Below are positions 1 through 4,470 of a stretch of 5,997 bases of DNA, piece by piece. This stretch comes from an uncultured Lachnospiraceae bacterium. Its GTDB lineage: Bacteria; Bacillota; Clostridia; Lachnospirales; Lachnospiraceae. The notes beneath the pieces are model-generated. The model saw only the letters and a list, made by a program, of their open reading frames with translations, ran no database searches and was not told the DNA's origin. Position 1 is the first letter of the stretch, and each line of letters begins with the position of its first letter. Where the stretch lies: the NCBI GenBank assembly GCA_902796045.1, contig CADBNQ010000227.1, positions 1-5,997 on the forward strand, in the 5' to 3' direction. Both the position numbers and the translations under genes were made by a program.

Positions 1-360
1 GAAAAAAACAAGTATGACAAGAATCAGAGGAAGAAATGAAAGGTGCTCCAGATATTCCATCAGACAGTAAGTGGCAGCAGTTAAAGAAATAAAGAGAAGC
101 AGATATTGGATCAGGGAATACCAGGGAACAGCATGGTTCAACTGGTATAGATGAACATAGATCCATCCCAGAATGATATTTTGATAAATCAGGTGGGGAT
201 CGCAGGAACCATAAACCCCACAAGCCATATTCATGATTGCATTATCATCGCTTGTCTCAAAGGCAGGATAGAAAATAATAAGATAGATGACCAGAACAGT
301 CAGATTGATCAACAAAGCCAGCAGCAAACGATTTCTGCTCTTCTCGTACCAGGAAGCCAT
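1..360 (-). CDS. Polytopic membrane protein, probable GT-C-type glycosyltransferase (N-terminal part)
   Basis: The minus strand is open from an ATG at 360-358 to the window edge, giving 120 residues with no stop; the C-terminal part is missing. The protein starts MASWYEKSRNR, then has a hydrophobic helix at about residues 11-31. A polar loop follows with an acidic pair, D38-D39 (in FETSDDN). More hydrophobic segments lie at about 58-73, 80-100 and 107-120. An acidic motif in the first external loop after helix 1 is the typical place for the catalytic acid/base of GT-C glycosyltransferases, which use polyprenyl-phosphate sugars on the outer membrane face. This family call is inference. The start is supported by a GGAGGT site 8 bases upstream. 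It lies 57 bp downstream of the GT2 gene on the same strand, so the two are probably co-transcribed. The pairing with a polyprenyl-phosphate sugar synthase supports the idea that this protein uses the lipid-linked sugar. It could instead be a membrane protein of unknown function. Confidence 0.7.
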   Translation of the reverse strand, partial: MASWYEKSRNRLLLALLINLTVLVIYLIIFYPAFETSDDNAIMNMACGVYGSCDPHLIYQNIILGWIYVHLYQLNHAVPWYSLIQYLLLFISLTAATYCLMEYLEHLSFLPLILVILVFF

Positions 361-368
361 CAGGGAAC

Positions 369-374
369 ACCTCC
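369..374 (-). promoter_or_regulatory. Ribosome binding site of the polytopic membrane protein
   Basis: The minus strand reads GGAGGT here, 8 bases before the ATG at 360-358. It fixes the start of the truncated membrane protein gene and shows that the open frame running off the window edge is real. Confidence 0.75.
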
Positions 375-417
375 GTAATCATATTATTGGGCCAGGTCTC
401 AAAACTACAACAGGATG

Positions 418-1383
418 TTATTTTTCTACGTCGTATGTTCTCTCGCTGATGATGTATCTCGGCCTTGCTTTAGTCTCTATGTATGTCTTTCCGACATATT
501 CTCCTATGATTCCAAGCGCCAGTAAAATCGATCCTCCGAAAAAACATACAATACAAATCAAACTTGCCCATCCTGATACTGTTGTTCGGGCAATCCATCC
601 AATTATGGCCCAGAGAATTCCGATGAAACTGATAATCGTCACAGTAAAACCGAATACTGTAATTATTCGAATCGGTTTAATCGAGAGGCTGGTAATTCCA
701 TCAAATGCCAGCGCAAGCATCTTTGATAAGGGATAATGTGAATCACCTGCTAATCGTTCATGTCGTTCATAATAGACTGTTGAGTATGGAAAGCCGACAA
801 GAGGCACCATGCCTCGAAGGAATAGATTTACCTCATGGAACTCAGAAAATTCCTGGAGTACACGAGTCGAAATCAGCCTGTAATCTGCATGGTTATAAAC
901 GACCTCTACACCCATCATGTTCAGCAGCTTATAAAATGATTCAGCTGTAAACCTTTTAAAAAAAGTGTCTGTATCACGTTTAGATCTCACACCATATACG
1001 ACTTCGTATCCCTTCTTATATTCTTCGACCATCTGATCCATAGCATTGATGTCATCCTGACCATCACAATCGATGGAAATTGTAATGTCACAATGATCTT
1101 TTGCTTCCATAAGGCCGGCCAGAACAGCATTCTGATGGCCTCTATTACGCGACTGAGATATTCCAATATAGTGAGAGTCGCTCTCTGCAAGGTTTTTAAT
1201 TATAGTCCAGGTAGAATCTTTCGATCCGTCATTCACAAACATTATGCGAGATTCATCGCTTATCACATTGTTTTGTATCATTTGAGATAGTTTGTCATGG
1301 AACTGAGGTGCAGTGATTGGGAGAACTTGTTCTTCGTTATAGCAAGGGATAATAATATAGAGTATCAATAAGGAGTTTTTCAT
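418..1383 (-). CDS. GtrB/CsbB-type family 2 glycosyltransferase (polyprenyl-phosphate sugar synthase)
   Basis: 321 residues, the usual length for bactoprenol-phosphate glucosyltransferase/DPM1-like GT2 enzymes, which move a sugar from a nucleotide donor to undecaprenyl phosphate on the inner membrane face. Visible motifs are PCYNEE (13-18), VNDGS (50-54), SRNRGHQNAVLAGL (78-91), the metal/nucleotide site SIDCDGQDD (103-111, DxD at 105-107) and NHADYR (164-169). ER...GDSHYPLSK (209-221) matches the conserved stretch before the membrane anchor in this family. Two C-terminal membrane helices lie at about 240-263 and 272-297, followed by a short basic tail. The ATG is preceded by AGAGGATG-type Shine-Dalgarno sequence about 5 bases upstream, and a near-consensus promoter lies about 60 bp further up. 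It is the first gene of a leftward pair with the GT-C-like membrane protein. The exact sugar cannot be read from sequence. The gene is more AT-rich than the phosphate operon; a sampled 60-base line has about 38% GC against 52-60% on the other side. Confidence 0.93.
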   Translation of the reverse strand: MKNSLLILYIIIPCYNEEQVLPITAPQFHDKLSQMIQNNVISDESRIMFVNDGSKDSTWTIIKNLAESDSHYIGISQSRNRGHQNAVLAGLMEAKDHCDITISIDCDGQDDINAMDQMVEEYKKGYEVVYGVRSKRDTDTFFKRFTAESFYKLLNMMGVEVVYNHADYRLISTRVLQEFSEFHEVNLFLRGMVPLVGFPYSTVYYERHERLAGDSHYPLSKMLALAFDGITSLSIKPIRIITVFGFTVTIISFIGILWAIIGWIARTTVSGWASLICIVCFFGGSILLALGIIGEYVGKTYIETKARPRYIISERTYDVEK

Positions 1384-1433
1384 TTCTACATCCTCTAAAA
1401 AAACTTCTCTCGTGATCTGTCGTGAATGGTTAA

Positions 1434-1469
1434 TTAAGTGTTTTAAGTATACTCTAAATATTAAGTATA
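1434..1469. repeat. 9-bp tandem direct repeats over the glycosyltransferase promoter
   Basis: The plus strand reads TTAAGTGTT (1434-1442), TTAAGTATA (1443-1451), CTCTAAATA (1452-1460) and TTAAGTATA (1461-1469). Two units are identical, one is a 6-of-9 match, and one is diverged, all in 9-bp phase. They cover the -10 box and spacer of the minus-strand promoter, and a TTAATTAA palindrome lies at 1430-1437. This could be an operator, or simply a by-product of AT-rich promoter sequence. Confidence 0.5.
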
Positions 1470-1474
1470 GTCAA
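1446..1474 (-). promoter_or_regulatory. Sigma-A promoter of the glycosyltransferase operon
   Basis: The minus strand reads TTGACT (1474-1469), a spacer of exactly 17 bases, then TATACT (1451-1446). Each hexamer differs from consensus at one position. Transcription would start near 1438, leaving a leader of about 55 bases before the glycosyltransferase ATG at 1383. Confidence 0.8.
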
Positions 1475-1550
1475 TATAATGAGTATGTACAGCTTTTGGG
1501 ATGCTCACTTTCGTTTCTGTTTATAATTCCTTGTTTTCTACAAAAGTACA

Positions 1551-1583
1551 CAAAAAAATAGGACCATGTTGTCACATGATCCT
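1551..1583 (-). terminator. Intrinsic terminator on the minus strand
   Basis: Read on the minus strand, AGGATCATG pairs with CATGGTCCT (9 bp with one G-U pair, 6-base loop TGACAA). This is followed by A, seven T and G (1559-1551), so it has both parts of a rho-independent terminator. On the plus strand the stem has a C-A mismatch and only an interrupted T stretch, so plus-strand termination would be weaker. It lies upstream of the glycosyltransferase promoter, so it would end a leftward transcript that starts further right, which has no recognised gene. Confidence 0.6.
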
Positions 1584-1629
1584 TTCTTTCTGTATATGTT
1601 ATTCTTTCTATCCCTTTCACCGTTTCAAT

Positions 1630-1752
1630 CGGAATCGTCTCGACGATTCCGCGCGAGTTGCGCGATGCCGTAGGCATCTTCTTATGCGCAACGCACACAA
1701 TGCTCCACCGGAGCATTGCTTTGCACACTTAGGCGTCTGCGATGCGCCGCAG
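1630..1752. repeat. GC-rich cluster of perfect hairpins
   Basis: Four palindromes lie end to end. 1630-1639/1642-1651 is CGGAATCGTC with a 2-base gap and its exact complement. 1657-1692 is a 13-bp stem: GTTGCGC then GATGCC, loop GTA, GGCATC, a 7-base bulge, and GCGCAAC. 1698-1718 is CAATGCTCC, loop ACC, GGAGCATTG. 1737-1752 is CTGCG/CGCAG, overlapping an alternative GATG/CATC fold whose GCGATGC...AGGC core resembles the second hairpin. The GC content is well above the flanks. This fits a dispersed palindromic intergenic repeat (REP/BIME-like or a small non-autonomous element), or a structured RNA. No family can be named from the window alone. Confidence 0.65.
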
Positions 1753-1781
1753 GCTTCATCAGTAGGGAGTACCGGACGTAT

Positions 1782-1835
1782 TTTACATAGATTTCATATA
1801 GAAGGAGCATTTATTTCACTTTCATTCTTTATAAT
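1782..1835 (+). promoter_or_regulatory. Candidate promoter of the phosphate operon with Pho-box-like repeats
   Basis: A perfect -10 hexamer TATAAT lies at 1830-1835, but no -35 box is found 16-18 bases upstream. TTTACA (1782-1787), TTCATA (1793-1798) and TTCACT (1815-1820) are spaced by 11 and 22 bases. That is the helical spacing of PhoP/PhoB half-sites, which in Bacillus resemble TTAACA-type hexamers. A weak -35 with upstream repeats is what an activator-dependent promoter would show. The sequence is AT-rich, so chance matches are possible. Confidence 0.35.
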
Positions 1836-1905
1836 GATTTTGAATCTGTCTGTCTCTGACGCGGAAGCATTCCTGATTGACAAACAGATTAATAAACCCT
1901 GCCTG

Positions 1906-1953
1906 CATCATCACAAGATTCAATCCGAATCTGATGATGGTTCAGAGCCTGAA
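1906..1953 (+). promoter_or_regulatory. Stem-loop leader just upstream of the transporter ribosome binding site
   Basis: CATCATC (1906-1912), a 3-base bulge, AGATTC (1916-1921), loop AATCC, GAATCT (1927-1932) and GATGATG (1933-1939) form a 13-bp stem. Directly after it, TTCAG-AGC-CTGAA (1941-1953) forms a second small hairpin whose 3' arm touches the Shine-Dalgarno sequence. AATCTGT (1843-1849) and ACAGATT (1884-1890) could pair further up. This may control translation of the transporter, but no known riboswitch is recognised. Confidence 0.4.
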
Positions 1954-1960
1954 AGGAGAG
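1952..1960 (+). promoter_or_regulatory. Ribosome binding site that sets the transporter start
   Basis: AAAGGAGAG lies 5 bases before the ATG at 1966, with GGAG at 1955-1958. The reading frame is open 155 codons further upstream, so this site decides the start. The protein that follows begins directly with the first membrane helix of the family. Confidence 0.8.
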
Positions 1961-1965
1961 ATGAA

Positions 1966-3768
1966 ATGGATATCCTTGCAATACTGCAGCTGTTCGGAGG
2001 CGTAGGCCTGTTTCTGTTCGGAATGAGTCTGATGGGCTCATCCCTGGAGAAGCTGGCCGGAGGAAGCCTGCAGCAGATACTTGAAGCATTGACGACCAGT
2101 AAAAAGAAAGGCGTTGGAGAGGTCAAAGGATGGGCACTGGGAACCGGAGTCACCGCGATCATCCAGAGCTCCGCGGCCACAACCATCATGCTGATCGGAT
2201 TTGTTAATGCCGGAATCATGAAACTGGGACAGGCAATCCCTGTCGTTCTCGGGGCGAATGTTGGTAGTACCGCAACGGCCCAGATCCTGAGACTGGGTGA
2301 TATCGGATCGGGAAACCTTGTCCTTCAGCTTCTCAAGCCATCCTCCTTTGCACCCATGCTTGCAGGGGTTGGTGCTTTTATCATTCTGTTCTCCAAGAAG
2401 AAGAGGATGAAAGATATAGCAGGGATCCTGGTCGGTCTTGGAGTCCTCTTCTATGGAATGACCATGATGGAGCAGGTTTTTGCCCCTCTGAAAGAATCCC
2501 CCACCTTCCAGCAGATCTTTCTTTCCTTTGAGAATCCGCTTCTGGGTATCCTGGCAGGACTGGCCATCACAGCGATCATCCAAAGTTCCAGTGCTTCTGT
2601 CGGTATCCTCCAGGCCCTGTCCGCAACCGGGGCTGTGACCTTTGCCACAGCGATCCCCATCATTATCGGTCAGAACCTTGGTAAATGCATGACCATACTG
2701 CTGGGAGCCATCGGAGCCAACAAGAATGCAAAGCGTGTCTCCCTGAGCTACCTTCTCTTTAACATTTTCGGCGCTTTGTTCTTCTTTATCCTCATATACG
2801 GACTGCAGTATACGATCGGTCTTCCCTTCATGTCCCATATCGTCAACAGAGGGGATATCGCCAATCTGCATCTGGGCTTTAACCTGATCACCAGCCTTAT
2901 TCTGCTTCCGTTTTCTGACCGTTTGGCTGACCTTACCGGCAGGATCATAGGCAAAGAAACAGAAGACGAGACAGAAAAAGAATTCATGAAGCTTGATGAC
3001 AGGCTGCTGCAGACACCGGTAATCGCCCTGGAGCAGTGCCGTATTCTTATGGAAAAGATGATAAGATGCATCGAAGAGAACTTCAATACTTCCACAAATC
3101 TGATTATCCAGTATGATGAGAACGCTTTCGCCCTGCTGGACAAGAATGAGAGCTTTGTCGACCGGTGTGAGACTGTACTGACGTCCTATATCATCCGGAT
3201 AGACCGGTCAGTCCTTTCTGAAGATGCCAAATTCATGATCTCCGAGATCCTCAATTCTATCAGTGATCTTGAGAGGATCGGTGATTACTGCATAAACGTC
3301 GCCTATATAGCCAGGGATATGAAGCAGGATAATATCAACTTCTCTGACAGCGGGATCATAGAGATGGAGACGATGATTAAGGCTGCCGGCGAGGCCCTTT
3401 TCAATCTCTTTACTTCCTTCCAGGACAGAGACCGGTTTAAGGCCATAAGGGTCGAGCCTCTGGCAGAAACGATCGAGCAGATGAAATCCATCATGAAAGA
3501 GCACCATATTCAAAGACTCCAGGAGGGTCTGTGTGACGCAAAGAGCGGGGCTGCTTTCTTTGATCTGTCCAACTGCTTTGAGCGCATCAGTGCCCATGCC
3601 GGCAATGTTTCCCTCCATGTCATCAAGAGGATGGAAGCCAATCGGAGTTTCGACGAGATGCACGGTCATACCCAGGATATTTCCGGGGAAGAATATATCA
3701 AAATCTTTGAGGAGTATGAGAGAAAATATCTTACTCCTGTAAAACACAGTGCAGATATGGTATCATAA
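1966..3768 (+). CDS. Na+/phosphate cotransporter (NptA/PNaS type) with C-terminal PhoU-like domain
   Basis: 600 residues, matching the 550-600 usual for bacterial Na/Pi cotransporters with a PhoU tail. It is predicted to import inorganic phosphate with sodium across the cytoplasmic membrane. The membrane half (about 1-330) holds two related repeats, each with the family's QSS signature: TAIIQSSAATT (63-73) followed by IPVVLGANVGST (91-102), and TAIIQSSSASV (202-212) followed by IPIIIGQNLGK (230-240). After a charged linker (about 328-345), a soluble helical region (about 350-560) resembles PhoU. It has SDLERIGDYCINVA (433-446), a PhoU-type metal-binding motif, and a second copy FERISAHAGNV (538-548). 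In that copy the usual Asp after ERIS/G is Ala543. The ATG at 1966 is chosen because AAAGGAGAG precedes it and MDILAILQLFGG is a typical family start. It is the first gene of an operon with the response regulator (30 bp downstream) and sensor kinase. Confidence 0.93.
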   Translation: MDILAILQLFGGVGLFLFGMSLMGSSLEKLAGGSLQQILEALTTSKKKGVGEVKGWALGTGVTAIIQSSAATTIMLIGFVNAGIMKLGQAIPVVLGANVGSTATAQILRLGDIGSGNLVLQLLKPSSFAPMLAGVGAFIILFSKKKRMKDIAGILVGLGVLFYGMTMMEQVFAPLKESPTFQQIFLSFENPLLGILAGLAITAIIQSSSASVGILQALSATGAVTFATAIPIIIGQNLGKCMTILLGAIGANKNAKRVSLSYLLFNIFGALFFFILIYGLQYTIGLPFMSHIVNRGDIANLHLGFNLITSLILLPFSDRLADLTGRIIGKETEDETEKEFMKLDDRLLQTPVIALEQCRILMEKMIRCIEENFNTSTNLIIQYDENAFALLDKNESFVDRCETVLTSYIIRIDRSVLSEDAKFMISEILNSISDLERIGDYCINVAYIARDMKQDNINFSDSGIIEMETMIKAAGEALFNLFTSFQDRDRFKAIRVEPLAETIEQMKSIMKEHHIQRLQEGLCDAKSGAAFFDLSNCFERISAHAGNVSLHVIKRMEANRSFDEMHGHTQDISGEEYIKIFEEYERKYLTPVKHSADMVS

Positions 3769-3783
3769 GTTAAAGCTGATACC
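3759..3783. repeat. Inverted repeat across the transporter stop codon
   Basis: GGTATCA (3759-3765) and TGATACC (3777-3783) are perfect 7-bp complements around an 11-base loop that starts with the transporter stop codon. The response regulator ribosome binding site AGAGGAGGT starts at the next base (3784). There is no T-tract, so it is not an intrinsic terminator. It could affect mRNA processing or the relative expression of transporter and regulator. Confidence 0.45.
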
Positions 3784-3798
3784 AGAGGAGGTAAAAGG

Positions 3799-4470
3799 AT
3801 GCCGCTGATATACATTGTAGAGGATGATGCCAATATACGGGAGATAGAGTCCTATGCTCTTTCTAAAAATGGCTTCGAGACATCCGGCTTTGAGAAGGCC
3901 GCACCCTTTTACCGTGCTCTTGAGAAGAAGCTGCCTGACCTGATCTTGTTAGACATCATGCTTCCCGATGAGGACGGCATGAAGATCCTGAAGAAGCTTC
4001 GGACTTCTTCCATAACCAGAGAGATTCCAATCATCATGGTCACGGCCAAATCCTCCGAGATTGATACCGTGAAAGGACTTGACAGCGGGGCAGATGATTA
4101 TATTACCAAACCCTTCGGGGTGATGGAGCTGATCTCAAGAGTCCGTGCCATGCTGAGAAGAAGCGGCAGACGGCCTGTCACAGAGCCAATCAGACTGGGG
4201 GACATCTTTCTGGATCCGGCTAAGAGAAAGTGTTACACAGATGGGGAGGAAGTAGAGCTGACTTATAAAGAATATGAGCTTCTCTTCTATCTGATGATCA
4301 ATGCCGGCATCGTCATGAAAAGAAATGTCCTGATGGATGAGATCTGGGGGCATGATTATGAAGGGGAATCACGAACCCTTGATGCCCACATCAAATCACT
4401 GAGAAAAAAACTGGGAGATGCAGGAAGCCACATAAAAACTATCCGAAATGTAGGGTATATCGCATCATGA
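3799..4470 (+). CDS. OmpR/PhoB-family response regulator, probably phosphate-responsive
   Basis: 223 residues with the standard two-domain layout. The receiver domain (about 1-120) has the acidic pocket E8-D9-D10, phosphoacceptor D52 in LLDIMLPDEDG, T82 in MVTAK and K104 in ITKPF, so every key residue is present. The winged-helix DNA-binding domain (about 130-223) has LTYKEYELLFYL (154-165), recognition helix region SRTLDAHIKSLRKKLG (191-206) and the wing IKTIRNVGY (212-220). The ATG follows a near-perfect AGAGGAGGT site at 6 bases. It starts 30 bp after the phosphate transporter, and its stop overlaps the kinase start by ATGA, so the pair is translationally coupled. Phosphorylated by the kinase, it should bind direct repeats in DNA; repeats at 1782-1820 upstream of this operon are candidates. 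The PhoB/PhoP role is inferred from context; OmpR-family domains alone do not show the signal. Confidence 0.92.
   Translation: MPLIYIVEDDANIREIESYALSKNGFETSGFEKAAPFYRALEKKLPDLILLDIMLPDEDGMKILKKLRTSSITREIPIIMVTAKSSEIDTVKGLDSGADDYITKPFGVMELISRVRAMLRRSGRRPVTEPIRLGDIFLDPAKRKCYTDGEEVELTYKEYELLFYLMINAGIVMKRNVLMDEIWGHDYEGESRTLDAHIKSLRKKLGDAGSHIKTIRNVGYIAS

Larger units (their letters stand above)
1384..1965. other. 582-bp intergenic region between divergent operons
   Basis: No convincing protein gene is seen here. From left to right it holds the glycosyltransferase 5' leader, its sigma-A promoter with tandem 9-bp repeats (1434-1474), a minus-strand intrinsic terminator (1551-1583) and a pyrimidine-rich stretch (about 1580-1620). 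A GC-rich hairpin cluster (1630-1752), a candidate phosphate-responsive promoter (1782-1835) and a leader with stem-loops before the transporter (1906-1953) follow. The plus frame of the transporter is open all the way from 1501, but no good ribosome binding site precedes that far start, and the sequence is dominated by palindromes. It is read here as non-coding. Confidence 0.7.

Noticed and set aside
287..736. 149-codon open frame on the plus strand
   Set aside because: It is antisense to the end of the glycosyltransferase and the start of the membrane protein, both of which have motifs and ribosome binding sites.
1475..1480. Plus-strand TATAAT next to the glycosyltransferase promoter
   Set aside because: No -35 box lies 16-18 bases upstream on the plus strand; the AT-rich stretch is explained by the minus-strand promoter.
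1569..1598. Possible plus-strand promoter TTGTCA with TATATG at 18 bases
   Set aside because: The -35-like box lies inside the terminator loop and stem and the -10 is poor; the TATAAT at 1830-1835 is closer to the gene and better placed.
1471..1728. 85-codon open frame on the minus strand in the intergenic region
   Set aside because: It runs through the hairpin cluster and the terminator, and even over the -35 box of the glycosyltransferase promoter. It has no ribosome binding site I can see and no family-like motif; its openness comes from the palindromic repeat.
1877..1882. Perfect TTGACA hexamer upstream of the transporter
   Set aside because: No -10-like hexamer is found 16-18 bases downstream (the sequence there is GC-containing, CTGCCTG), so it is probably chance.
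2038..2871. 277-codon open frame on the minus strand
   Set aside because: It lies wholly antisense to the transporter membrane domain, whose family motifs are unmistakable. The antisense product is polar and low in recognisable content.
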